NCBI GenBank assembly: GCA_025991245.1 | Contig: BQMJ01000003.1 | Span: 1 to 64,000 of the forward strand | Length of the DNA stretch: 64,000 bases | Direction: 5' to 3' | Source: Galdieria partita | Lineage: Eukaryota; Rhodophyta; Bangiophyceae; Galdieriales; Galdieriaceae | Shown: positions 13,007-24,400 of the stretch, piece after piece | Layout: each line of letters opens with the position of its first letter | Numbering within the stretch: position 1 is the stretch's first letter | Notes under the pieces: generated by a model | What the model was told of the DNA's origin: nothing | Seen by the model: the letters and a program-made list of their open reading frames with translations, nothing else | Database searches by the model: none | Made by a program: the position numbers and the translations under genes

Positions 13007-13035
13007 AAGCATCAAACAATCTATGTTTGATGCTT
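13007..13035. repeat. Perfect 12-bp inverted repeat (hairpin)
   Basis: AAGCATCAAACA at 13007-13018 is followed by the five-base loop ATCTA and then the exact reverse complement TGTTTGATGCTT at 13024-13035. It lies in gene-free DNA just downstream (on the minus strand) of the decayed reading frame at 13360-14350. It could be an old terminator-like hairpin, an element end, or chance. Confidence 0.7.
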
Positions 13036-13299
13036 AATTCAACAATAAAACACGGAAAATTCTGGAAACACTAGAACACTCCAAAGTTGGAGATTCTGAG
13101 TGGTCAATGGTGGCTTTCAAGACAAAGAATTGCCTAAATCAGTAAAACCAGCATAGAAAAACAAAAAGGGAAGAAAGCAGCAACTCAGGAACTTTTCAAC
13201 CATACCCAGAATACTAGAACACGCTATGAACTTAGTACATGGACTCACTCTCTAGTTGCCTCAGAGTTTCTCTGATGAACAACACAGAAGCATCTACAA

Positions 13300-14350
13300 C
13301 AGTTCTATTAAAACACCAATCATGAAAACTTTCAAAGTTGGCTCTTCTCCACAGATATTCTAAAACGCAACGACAAAACTCAAACTTGGAAAAATATTTG
13401 TTGCACACTTAGCACTGAGAAAGTCATAAAGCTTTATATAATTCCCAGTCAAATAGCTCATATATCGCAACTTTGGTGATTTCTTCAAGTCGATCAACGG
13501 AAGGTTGAAAGCTGCCATCATCGCTCCGTCTATTTCAACCAAAGCAATCTCCAACGATATGGAAAAGGTGATTTGAACAACTCGTTTGTATTTGTTTTGG
13601 CATGAAAGCTCTACTCTCTCAACAACGTGCAAGTTTAATAATATCCAAACGATTCAAGAAAATCAAGTACATCTCAACTTTAGAATAAACTATTGGATAA
13701 CTTTGACACAAAAACAATTCCCACCTTGACTTGAAGAAATTTTGGTTCTCAAACAACACTTATCGGCAGAGAATAATATACTGTCTTCCCGTTTCAGTTT
13801 TACGTGGTTTCCTGGCGTTGATGTATACTGTTGGAAGAGTAATACAAACTATAATTCCCAACTGCTTTTGTGCATGGATTATGGAGGCTGAAAGATTGAT
13901 AATATTTTTGATACAAGTTGAAATACTACTCGAGTATTATGGTGCTATTGTATACTTTTGAGAAATGCTTCTTGCAAGATATTCTAGGATATCTCCTTTG
14001 CAAATCTTTGAGAAATTGTCCATTTTATTCAAGTTTAGAGATTTCATCCAAAAAAAGTTTTCAATCATTACCTTGAGTTTTTTGTCAAAAAGAAGCAGCC
14101 TCATGAACATGAAGGCATTCCTGATGGGATACTCATGCTTCAATATGAAGGCTAGATACGGGTACATTAAAAAGACAAGTCAACGGTCGTTCGGAAGTCT
14201 TCATGGCTCATATAATTGAATGTGTAGTTGGCAAGGATGTCTCCTAGGTAGTCTATATAGAAATTGTGTCCAATATAACGTCGTAAGTACTGGGAATATG
14301 AAAAAGAAGTAGACTCCATTTCATCGTATTCGTGAATGTCAGTTGTCGAT
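13300..14350 (-). pseudogene. Decayed minus-strand gene, family not recognised
   Basis: Three separate minus-strand stretches look protein-like rather than random. One lies at ~14190-14340 (with SQYLRRYIGHNFYIDYLGD), one at 13937-14167 (MYPYLAFILKHEYPIRNAF) and one at 13360-13632 (with IDGAMMAAFNLPLIDLKK). They run in the same order on one strand and are separated by stops and frame changes. The amino-acid make-up (aromatic, mixed charge) is unlike the T-rich translations nearby. I do not recognise the family. Introns could explain some breaks, but no clean GT..AG joins were found for all of them. Confidence 0.3.
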
Positions 14351-14639
14351 GTTTCTAGCTATATTCAACAGCTTCCTGCTACCCTTGATACTAATTCCTC
14401 TCTTAGAAGTAGCTTCAAGTAAGTTGAGGCCTATAGAATTGAAATTGTATTATTTTATCTTGAACTCCAAACTAGGACTAGTAGGAGTGGTAGCAGGTGT
14501 TTGAATAGTAAAAGGAGAAGAAGGAGAATTTCCCTTTTTTCTCTCCTAGAGAAGAAAAGGGTAGGAATATAGAAGAATTGAGAACTCATCTAGATGAGAA
14601 ACGGGAAGTCTATTTAAGGAGTGATTTCTGGAGGGAAAA

Positions 14640-16320
14640 AGGGGTGGGGGGACTTTTTGAAAGGAAGGGCAAATGATTCGAGAATTGACAGATGTTTATC
14701 CACAGTAAAGCTTCATCTAGAAAGAGGAAAATGCAGGAACTGGAAAGTTTTCTAGCACCTGGAGATTTTGGTGAGAACCCTACTCTTACTCCCAAGGTAA
14801 TCAATGAGTACTTGAAAAAGAAATTACTCGAGAATGATTTCAGCCTAAATTCACTTATTTACGTTATCAGTGCTTAGAGACTATAGGTTTAGAAAAACGG
14901 GTGAACGATTCCATTATTATGAGCTCAATGATTCTCTTATCTTGGCGAAAAATAGACAAGCTGAAATGGAATTGAAAAGAAAAGGAAGTGATGTAAGTGA
15001 ATGGGTAGATGTTCCAGGTGAAATCAATAAGAAGTTAGCTTACAGCTACGAAGGCGTTTTGAAACTATCAGAAAATCTAATACGCCATCCTTTTCATCGA
15101 AACTGTTTGCTATTGAGATGTTTTACTTCATCAAAAATGAGCACTTTCACTCCAATAAGCTTTACTGATTTTAAATTCAAAGAAGTTGAAGACCTGAATG
15201 ATGAAAGACCCAAAATACCGTGTGTTACTTTGGTTTCTGAATTTAGTAAGAGCAATACTTATGAAACAAAGGATGCTATGTACTTTACTAGAAACAAGGA
15301 CTATGGAATATGTTCTGTAACAGCATTGGCTATCGAGTTAATTCGACAATTTTTTGAGATGGTTCCCTTGAGAAGAGAAAAAATTGTATTCATCAACTAC
15401 AATACCCACAGGGATTTTATGAACAAAAAAACATAATGAATCAAGAATGGGTCTTGGTAATATCTTTCATGCAGCTAGACATTTTGCATCAAATACCATG
15501 ACTTCATATGGAGTTCCTATAGATGAATCAAGAATGCAAGGATTACGGAAATCCAATCGCGATATATTATCTCCATATCCAACGCTACTAACGATGCCAT
15601 CAAAGCTTTAGCTGGATTCAAACGAGATGAAATTTATAAGATTGAAAGCGATTATATTGAACCTCCTATGGAATTGAAGAAGAAGTATTGTTTTAAATGG
15701 ATTCAAGAACAAGATTTGTTGTTCAATTTTCTGTCTAAAAGTTTCATTCAAGATGCTGTTTATTTTGAAAATCTTCAAACACCAGAAATGAAAGGGATCC
15801 CGATTTCATATCATTTTCGAAGAACTTACTAACTGCAACTAGTTCTAATGAACAGCAGCCAATGGATCAAAACAAAGATGCTGTCGAAGTTTATATTGAA
15901 AAGGAAGTTGAAAGAAGAGTAGAGGATATTATTCATAGACAAAAATACAAAAAAAAATTAAGAGAATCAACCAACAGAACCTATAATCCCAATCTTGGGA
16001 TATTCATGGATCGTTCTTTGTCGAATATAAGAAGGGTTATTCAAGAATATTACTTAGGAGTTCAAGATCATCAATCTTTACGTGGTCTCAACGGAAATTT
16101 TGGAGCTTCTTGGAGAAAAATGAATAATCGGGACTATCTTTGTATTCGTATCGAAAATTTATATACGAATTCTTAGAAGACTTACTAAAAAACACAAAGG
16201 AAAAATTGGATCAGCCTTGAAGAATCCATAGAATTAGCTCGTGGAGAAATCATTGGTTCATTTAGAGATAAAGCGTTATCAAATGAATTGAGAATAAAAG
16301 CTAATTTCTAGCAGTTACCT
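14640..16320 (+). mobile_element. Crypton-type DNA transposon (tyrosine recombinase), degenerate
   Basis: The 1.6 kb region encodes, in successive interrupted frames, the parts of a Crypton tyrosine recombinase. An N-terminal helical segment (14692-14877, TLTPKVINEYLKKKLLE) leads to the start of the catalytic core (14870-15436, ending in the typical SKSNTYETKDAMYFTRNKDY / CSVTALAIELIRQF region). A core block with the HxxR motif (HAARHFAS, ~15473) and the SYGVPIDESRMQG segment follows, then ALAGFKRDE / EPPMELK (~15605-15680). These are the hallmarks of fungal-type Cryptons (established family knowledge). The first catalytic Arg position appears to be Lys (SSKMS, ~15140) and the usual GRWN segment is disrupted, so the element is dead. 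Termini and target duplication were not identified. Confidence 0.78.
15862..16300 (+). pseudogene. GCR1_C-like DNA-binding tail of the Crypton
   Basis: The frame 15862-16176 has a charged coiled segment (EVERRVEDIIHRQKYKKK). It is followed by MDRSLSNIRRVIQEYYLG, then LRGLNGNFGASWRK and YLCIRIENLY. This order (R-x-L-x-x-[VI] helix, 'EYxxG', 'L..xxG..WR', 'R..[IY]') matches the GCR1_C domain that ends fungal Crypton recombinases and the yeast Gcr1/Msn1/Hot1 regulators. A further piece in a shifted frame (~16177-16310, LEESIELARGEIIG) probably belongs to it. Its position just after the recombinase core supports a single element. Confidence is moderate because the match is by eye. Confidence 0.6.
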
Positions 16321-17420
16321 ATTTTGCTTAGAGTGTAGCCTTCCTTGTCCTTTAATATTTCCCTGAGAATCAATTGTCACATTGTTTATCTGAAAGATAC
16401 GTGAGAATTAGATTGAAGCAAATAATATATTGAGATTGTTAAAAAAGAAGAAACATAGCGAAAACGACGAACAGCTCACCTATCTGAATATCTGAAAGCA
16501 TTGTGATTATTCTAAATATAGCTGCTGCAACTTATTAATCAATTGAATGAATCTAAACAAATGACTATCTCAAATTGATGCTCTTCATGAATCAGTCAAT
16601 TCTTTGTCCCTTCCATTAGCTTTTAAATATACCCTCCTCAACTGAAAAGTTGTACAATCCAATCTTGGTGCAGACTTTAGTGTCTTCCCAACTAGAACTT
16701 AATTCCTTCATAGTACTGGCCCCAATTACTTCATTGAAACTTACGGAATAATGAAATCTGATTCATCGGAGGATAAAAAGTTGCAATATCAGAACTTCCA
16801 AACCACTATAGGAAATAGAGCAAATATTTGAGTTCAATTCACTCCAGATCTTCTCATGAGATTGATAATGCAGAGGAAAACAGAACCTATGACACCATCA
16901 ACTTACGCATCTATATTTGTAACATCACTTGTTCATTTTCTTTCATCTTTACGATTATTTCTGCTTGCAAATTTGGTTCAAACCACTTTTCCAAAGCAGC
17001 TTTAAAATTTGGATATGTTCTCCAAATTTGATATAACCTTGGAAAATCTTGTTTTTGTATCCTAATCATTCAAACCACTAGACAATTAATTCAAATACAA
17101 TATTTTTCAAGATCTCTGCACTTTATGAATTCGAGATACACTGATCTGCCTTATCGTATTGATCAAGGTTTGGTTTCGTAGATAATACTTGGTCTTCTGC
17201 CTTGGTTTTTAAAGTACTTGGGGTATTCACTAAATGATCTATTTGATAAGCTACAATGTTTTCGCTAAGCTTAGTAAGATAAAACTTTCCATAAGTATGT
17301 ATATACAACTATCTCAGGTTAAAGAGGGGTCGACTATGTTACTATTCCAGAAATATTCTCTTTAGCACTGTTTCTATCTAAGGAACCAAGAATGCGCAAA
17401 ACTATCATAGTTATGTCCAA
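16320..17420. other. Gene-free stretch with possible coding relics
   Basis: No intact gene. On the minus strand, 16900-17040 reads QDFPRLYQIWRTYPNFKA and then KWFEPNLQAEIIVKMKENEQ, and 17123-17308 reads a 61-residue frame. Both look somewhat protein-like but match no family I know and cannot be joined with confidence. They may be a second decayed gene. Confidence 0.3.
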
Positions 17421-17429
17421 ATAGATTTC

Positions 17430-18130
17430 TCTTTCCATTCGTAGCAAAGCTTCTCAAGTAAATCGTTTCTTCATCCAATTCTGGCTTTGAATTGACCAAA
17501 GATGAACTCTGGGTCTTTCATCCTCCTGTGCACTCCAAGTGCTATCCTCAGGTAAAGCCAATAAGAAAACAAGCAAAGACGATGCAAAGACTTTTTCTAC
17601 GAATAAACTTGGACCAAATTTGCTTTAGCAATTCGGGACTCACTTTTGAATTTCGTAGCTCAGTTGTCAAGGGAGGTCCCTTCTCTCCACCTGGAAAAGG
17701 AGACCTTTACTCGACACAAACCGACAAATAAGAGAGAAGCAGTGTATTAGATGAACACAGAGTCAACTTCGAAGACTGCAAAGGACATTGACGACTGAAG
17801 TAAAACGAGGATTCTCAACAACATTAGAGGACATGTAGAGAGGACAAGTATTCAAACTCAACGACAAATAGGAGCCTCTTTACCTAGGTGATTTTTCACG
17901 ATATTACACTTACTGAACGCCTGCATACAGACCAAAACATAAGGATCAACAGTTCTCAAAAAGGTTCTGAGCTGCAAAGTATATACATTGGGACTGAAAA
18001 TGTACCTTTATAAACATCAAGGTTCAAGCCCAGTCATTGAAGGCAACGACCGAACGAGTAAAAGGTTTCAAGAATACTCAAAACGAATCAAATTCCTCTA
18101 TATGCAATTTTCAAAAAGTTTCTTGTTGAA
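17430..18130 (+). repeat. Dispersed subtelomeric repeat, copy 2
   Basis: Diverged second copy of the sequence at 11280-12190, in the same orientation. The matches described for copy 1 (TCAGTTGTCAAGGGAGG block ~17659, CAGACCAAAACATAAGGATC ~17929, AAGGTTCAAGCCCAGTCATTGA ~18021) occur in the same order and similar spacing. Short open frames (17492-17731, 17988-18200) are not conserved with copy 1. Confidence 0.55.
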
Positions 18131-18537
18131 ATTCGAAAAAGAAAAATTCTATAAAGAAACTTTATTTACTTTAAAAAGGGTATCAGTAAAAGCTACTTAG
18201 CCGTTACTTTCGCAACCACAACAATGAAATGATTGCGAGAAGCCAATACAGATGTTCGTTGGGTATCTTTTGAAGTTGCAAACCATGTAGTTTCTTAGCA
18301 AAAAGTTAAGCAAGTTTTTTAGAAAGCTTTATTGACAAAGAGCTTAAGCCAAAATAGTGCCAAATAAAACTGAAAATTGAAAACTAATTATATTTCATAT
18401 AACAAAACATATGCGTGGTAGTTTCTGACTCCTCCAATACTAAGCAAGTTTATTTTTAGTGTTATTTATCTTTTTATAATCGAGAATTTCTTTGATGCCT
18501 AGTCAGTGAATCACCTATTACCAATTTTGTTTTGGGG

Positions 18538-20580
18538 ATGATGACGAGTTTAGGTGAAAAGTGGGCGACCGATAACATGTTCAAGCCTGTTTTTGTAGAC
18601 CGTGAAGAAGATGTGTATCGCGTTACAGAAGAACTTTACGAACTTCAAGAAAACCGAAAACAACTTAGCGGTCGATCAAGCAGTTCCTATTACCGTTTGA
18701 AGATCCCTTTTGCTCCTCACATGTTTGGATCCGGCAAGACTACTTTTTGTATTAACTATTTGGAGTTGATACGGAGGTTTAGTGAAACTTCCCTTGCGTC
18801 TTTTGCTTCGAACTCTTCCAGGAAAGAGTTTTTAGATAAGTTGGAAGCTTCCACCCTCTTGTATGTTGACTTGAGAGATCTTCACCGAACTGATCCTGAG
18901 GAAAGAAGTCTAAAATGGGCTCTTTATTACTTATTGTACAAGTCGGCTTCTCTGCGATCGGGTCAGAGGCAACCAGATCCTCACGAGTGTTTCAACACAC
19001 TGCAACCTAGAACTACTGTGTTACTTCGGAAAATTCGTGCAGTCTTAAGGATTCCTGTTGATCAATATCTTCTTGTGGTGTTTGATGAAGTTGGTGCTCT
19101 AAACGAAAGTTACGGCGACTTTAATTTCGAAAGGACCCAAGATGGTAAAGTTTTTCCATACAACGACTTCTTTGAGATTGTTCGTGAGTTGTGTAACGAA
19201 GACAATCTGTTCGTTATTGTTGGGAAAAACGAGGGTTTAAGAATTCTGTAGCTTTTGAAGAAAGGGTGCTACTACATTTTATTTCATTATCATTTTTAAG
19301 CTCGTTCAATATCGTTGAATTCCTTGAACAAAGCCATCTCAAAACATCTGTTCAATCTCGAGTTTGTGATATTTTATGTAGTTCTTCCTTTTCCGTAAAT
19401 GAATTGACAGAGGCACTATTGAAATGTACCGGTGGAGCACCTAGTTTACAAGTGGAGTGAATATGCTTTTGAATTTTATACAAACAAGAGGACAGCCTTT
19501 GATGTTGAAAGAAAAATGTTTGTCATGTATGAATGAGGATGACTTCCAAAGAATTTATGCTGAACCATTTATACAACCCATATCAACTTCAGACGAGGAT
19601 AAAATAAAATGAATTTGACTTATTATTGATGATGACTTTGTATCATATACCTTTCAACGTATATGATGCACTAAACTCGGAGTGTTATTTATTTGATGCT
19701 GTTAATGAAATGGGACTCTATCGACATCCTATTGACCATGGTACTTTTTAAGTGCTGATTCCAAAAGTGTTTTTTGGAAACTTTGAGGAACTATTATCTC
19801 ACTCCTTATTGGAAACAATACTTCTTCGATCACTCAAATTAGAGCCAGTTGATTGTTTCTTTTCTTCAAAATGTGGTGCATTGAAGGAATTGTTGCTATA
19901 CGACTGGTTTTGATGCTTTGGTCAAAAGTACCAAGCGAGTTTAGGGAGTTGTTGGGTCAGGTATCTGCCATATGGAAAGAAATGAAACTTCCCATCAATC
20001 AACCTTCACCTCTCGATTACATGAGATCTTTTAACTTTGGTGAAACTAGTATTGAATCAAACAGGATTCGTAAAACTTATGGAAGTGATGATTGGAACAA
20101 GATTATTCGAGAGTCGCTTTATTTTGACAGGGTTTATATTCCAGTGGGTGTCAATTCTTATGGTCATGATTTATTTTCAAATTACAATCTCCCGTTGAAC
20201 CCAAAGTTCTTATTGTTGGAGTTGCGTGTAGAGGCCGTTGGAAAACGGAAAAAATTGGCTAGTCAGATATTTTTGACGAAGCTAAAAAATTTCTTGTTCC
20301 CGTTCATAATCAAGTTTTATCCAACGCATTGGAATTTATCATTTCATAATAGTTGCTACAAATTAGCATTCAATGTTGTACGTGAGTTTGTGATCAAAGT
20401 CGTTGTTACAGTAGTGGAATGTCTATTGGAATGGAATCTTTCACAGCCCCTTCTAATTGTGAGCTTGTTATTCTTTGTGAAAGAGATGTAGGAATGCTCA
20501 TTGACAAAGAAGTATTAAGTGGACTTGTGAGAGCATTTTCTTCTGCGGTTCGTCCCCTTTTGAAAAAATTTGGACTTTGA
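18538..20580 (+). pseudogene. Fossil P-loop ATPase of the subtelomeric STAND/RHS-like kind
   Basis: The first 238 codons (18538-19251) form a clear P-loop ATPase. An N-terminal FVDREEDVYRV box is followed by a Walker A motif in HMFGSGKTTF (~18721), a Walker B motif in LLVVFDEVGAL (~19072) and a sensor-like LFVIVGKNEG. Further on come ELTEALLKCTGGAP (~19405) and a C-terminal part with LPINQPSPLDYMRSFNFGE (~20000) and YFDRVYIPVG. The box arrangement fits archaeal-type STAND ATPases (reported as an expanded, laterally acquired family in Galdieria) and also the NTPases of RHS/Crinkler proteins; I cannot decide between them. The copy is broken in several places and is treated as a fossil. Confidence 0.65.
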
Positions 20581-21280
20581 TCTACTTGCAAGAGTGGCAC
20601 AGTTTCTTGAATTTTTAGTAAAGTTTGAATTCTGACGTTCGCCGTACAGGTGCTTCGGCAAATTGTGAAAGCTAGGAAACAGCTTTGCAAGGATTTGAAC
20701 AAGTGCCTTTTTGAATTACCTATAGAGTTGTTTGCAGTCAATCGAAGTTTTCACAACGCATTTACCTGACATTCACTATACTTTCGGAAAGGACAGAGGA
20801 AGCTGCAGTCCCCTTAAAAACGGCTTGATGTTTTCTGACTCCTTTTTACTGAGTTTGAGCTAAAGAAAGTGCGCAATGTATAGTTCTATAACTAGTTACC
20901 TTGGTCATATCTTTGTGGCTAACAACCAACGACAAATTCTCTTTAGAACTTGACAACGGGATCTTACTGCTAAGGTTTCAAAATCTTGTAGCGATTCATC
21001 GTCTTTCGTTCTTATAATAACCAGCTCATTAAGTCTTCTATGTATTTAAAATTTGCGGTTTGAAAAAAGGAGCTACAATGCACACATGATAATTTCTTTC
21101 CTATATCTCTTGAAGTTGCTGGAACAAATTGACTTAGGAAGCACTAGAAGCATATCAAGGCATATGCTTACGATTGCTCCGCCTCTGTTTGAAGAACACT
21201 AGCCATGTGGCTGTATAAGACGGTCAAACAAGCAGTAGGTTTGTATTGAAATCTGCAGAATCCGTTAATGTCATATAATG
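20580..21280. other. Gene-free stretch upstream of the repeat protein
   Basis: No gene can be supported between the ATPase relic and the repeat-protein promoter. Base composition becomes progressively less AT-rich. The last ~100 bases carry the two inverted repeats listed separately. Confidence 0.5.
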
Positions 21281-21356
21281 GTCAATTAGTAATTGACATT
21301 TGACTCTGGTGACTCTGCTGAGGGACGTTCAATGGCGCGGGCAGCTCGGAACGTCC
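21281..21356. promoter_or_regulatory. Two inverted repeats in the promoter of the repeat protein
   Basis: GTCAATTAGTAATTGAC at 21281-21297 is a perfect 7-bp palindrome around a 3-base centre. GGACGTTC (21323-21330) pairs exactly with GAACGTCC (21349-21356) across a GC-rich centre. The second lies ~109 bp upstream of the ATG at 21465 in an otherwise AT-rich stretch, as expected for a dimeric regulator site. This role is inferred; no known factor motif is assigned. Confidence 0.45.
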
Positions 21357-21464
21357 GTTGCGCAACGCTTATTTAATTTGTGATTGACGCCATGAAAACG
21401 ATCGTTAAATACGGCAAACAGATACATGTAAACTTACTGTTTGGGGTTGCTTTGTGGAAGCGGA

Positions 21465-24400
21465 ATGAGGTGGATGCACTCTTCTCCCTTGTTGTTTTTG
21501 TGTTTTGCTTTGATAACTTATGGTATCCAAACCTCCACAGCTTCTCCAAAGTATCCGAGGTTGTGCTACTGTTTCCAATCTAATTCTACTGATGTAGTTG
21601 CACCGAAGCTTGTGGGAACATACTCTGTAAGCGCTTGCGGCTCGTGCATTTCCTACAACTGTGAACTCGCCTTTGGAGGTGACGAATCAGACTACTCTCC
21701 GTTGTGTAGTTATATCGGACAAAGTGTTGTTGACGCCGTAGAAGTAGAATTAGAGAAAGAGATTGAATCAGCTGAAGGTATAATTGAAGCTTATGTCTCG
21801 GAACTGCTTTCCCAACAAACAACCGCAATTGAAAGCTATATTGATAGGCTATTGGGATACTTGAACAATACGCTGGAAACCTTCCGTAAGGAAGTCGCCA
21901 CGAACATAACCGTGATTGAACAGGAACTCGAGGAGCTAAACCTCTCAACAATAGAAGAGGAAATCAAAACGGCAGTCACTGACATCGAAGATAATGTCAG
22001 CTCAGATATCACGGAGGCCACAACGACACTGAAAGAGTACATCCAACAATATGCTGACAAGATTACAGTAAACTTTACTGAACAGTTGGATGTTGTTGAA
22101 AAGGACATTGAAACTATCAACTTTACTTTAGTATTGGATGAGATTAAGAAATATGCTGAATTGATTGAACTCAATATTACTGAGCAGTTGGATGTTGTTG
22201 AAAAGGACGTTGAAAAGATTGATATTACTGCAGTAATTGAAGCGATCCAGAAATATGCTGAGAACATTGAAGTTAACATTACTGAGCAGTTGGATATTGT
22301 TGAAAAGGACGTTGAAAAGATTGATATTACTGCAGTAATTGAAGCGATCCAGAAATATGCTGAGAACATTGAAGTTAACATTACTGAGCAGTTGGATATT
22401 GTTGAAAAGGACGTTGAAAAGATTGATATTACTGCAGTAATTGAAGCGATCCAGAAATATGCTGAGAACATTGAAGTTAACATTACTGAGCAGTTGGATG
22501 TTGTTGAAAAGGACGTTGAAAAGATTGATATTACTTTAGTATTGGATGAAATTAAGAAATATGCTGAAAACATTGAAGTCAATATTACTGAGCAGTTGGA
22601 TATTGTTGAAAAGGACGTTGAAAAGATTGATATTACTGCAGTAATTGAAGCGATCCAGAAATATGCTGAGAACATTGAAGTCAACATTACTGAGCAGTTG
22701 GATATTGTTGAAAAGGACGTTGAAAAGATTGATATTACTTTAGTATTGGATGAAATTAAGAAATATGCTGAATTGATTGAAGTCAATATTACTGAGCAGT
22801 TGGATGTTGTTGAAAAGGACGTTGAAAAGATTGATATTACTGCAGTAATTGAAGCGATCCAGAAATATGCTGAGAACATTGAAGTTAACATTACTGAGCA
22901 GTTGGATGTTGTTGAAAAGGACGTTGAAAAGATTGATATTACTGCAGTAATTGAAGCGATCCAGAAATATGCTGAGAACATTGAAGTCAACATTACTGAG
23001 CAGTTGGATATTGTTGAAAAGGACGTTGAAAAGATTGATATTACTGCAGTAATTGAAGCGATCCAGAAATATGCTGAGAACATTGAAGTCAACATTACTG
23101 AGCAGTTGGATATTGTTGAAAAGGACGTTGAAAAGATTGATATTACTTTAGTATTGGATGAAATTAAGAAATATGCTGAATTGATTGAAGTCAATATTAC
23201 TGAGCAGTTGGATGTTGTTGAAAAGGACGTTGAGAAGATTGATATTACTTTAGTATTGGATGAAATTAAGAAATATGCTGAATTGATTGAAGTCAATATT
23301 ACTGAGCAGTTGGATGTTGTTGAAAAGGACGTTGAGAAGATTGATATTACTTTAGTATTGGATGAAATTAAGAAATATGCTGAATTGATTGAAGTTAACA
23401 TTACTGAGCAGTTGGATGTTGTTGAAAAGGACGTTGAAAAGATTGATATTACTGCAGTAATTGAAGCGATCCAGAAATATGCTGAGAACATTGAAGTTAA
23501 CATTACTGAGCAGTTGGATGTTGTTGAAAAGGACGTTGAGAAGATTGATATTACTTTAGTATTGGATGAAATTAAGAAATATGCTGAGAACATTGAAGTT
23601 AACATTACTGAGCAGTTGGATATTGTTGAAAAGGACGTTGAGAAGATTGATATTACTTTAGTATTGGATGAAATTAAGAAATATGCTGAAAACATTGAAG
23701 TCAACATTACTGAGCAGTTGGATATTGTTGAAAAGGACGTTGAAAAGATTGATATTACTTTAGTATTGGATGAAATTAAGAAATATGCTGAGAACATTGA
23801 AGTCAATATTACTGAGCAGTTGGATATTGTTGAAAAGGACGTTGAAAAGATTGATATTACTGCAGTAATTGAAGCGATCCAGAAATATGCTGAGAACATT
23901 GAAGTTAACATTACTGAGCAGTTGGATATTGTTGAAAAGGACGTTGAAAAGATTGATATTACTTTAGTATTGGATGAAATTAAGAAATATGCTGAGAACA
24001 TTGAAGTCAATATTACTGAGCAGTTGGATATTATTGAAAAGGACGTTGAAAAGATTGATATTACTGCAGTAATTGAAGCGATCCAGAAATATGCTGAGAA
24101 CATTGAAGTCAACATTACTGAGCAGTTGGATGTTGTTGAAAAGGACGTTGAAAAGATTGATATTACTGCAGTAATTGAAGCGATCCAGAAATATGCTGAG
24201 AACATTGAAGTCAACATTACTGAGCAGTTGGATATTGTTGAAAAGGACGTTGAAAAGATTGATATTACTGCAGTAATTGAAGCGATCCAGAAATATGCTG
24301 AGAACATTGAAGTTAACATTACTGAGCAGTTGGATATTGTTGAAAAGGACGTTGAGAAGATTGATATTACTTTAGTATTGGATGAAATTAAGAAATATGC

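Noticed and set aside
14640-16320. A retroelement with tyrosine recombinase (DIRS/Ngaro type)
   Set aside because: No reverse transcriptase or RNase H segment is seen on either side, while the C-terminal GCR1_C-like domain and ALAGF/EPP segments are typical of Cryptons, which are DNA transposons.
18015-18040. GGTTCAAGCCC as a tRNA T-arm / pol III B box (also near 11909)
   Set aside because: No A box or cloverleaf could be fitted upstream in either copy. Left only as an observation on the dispersed repeat.
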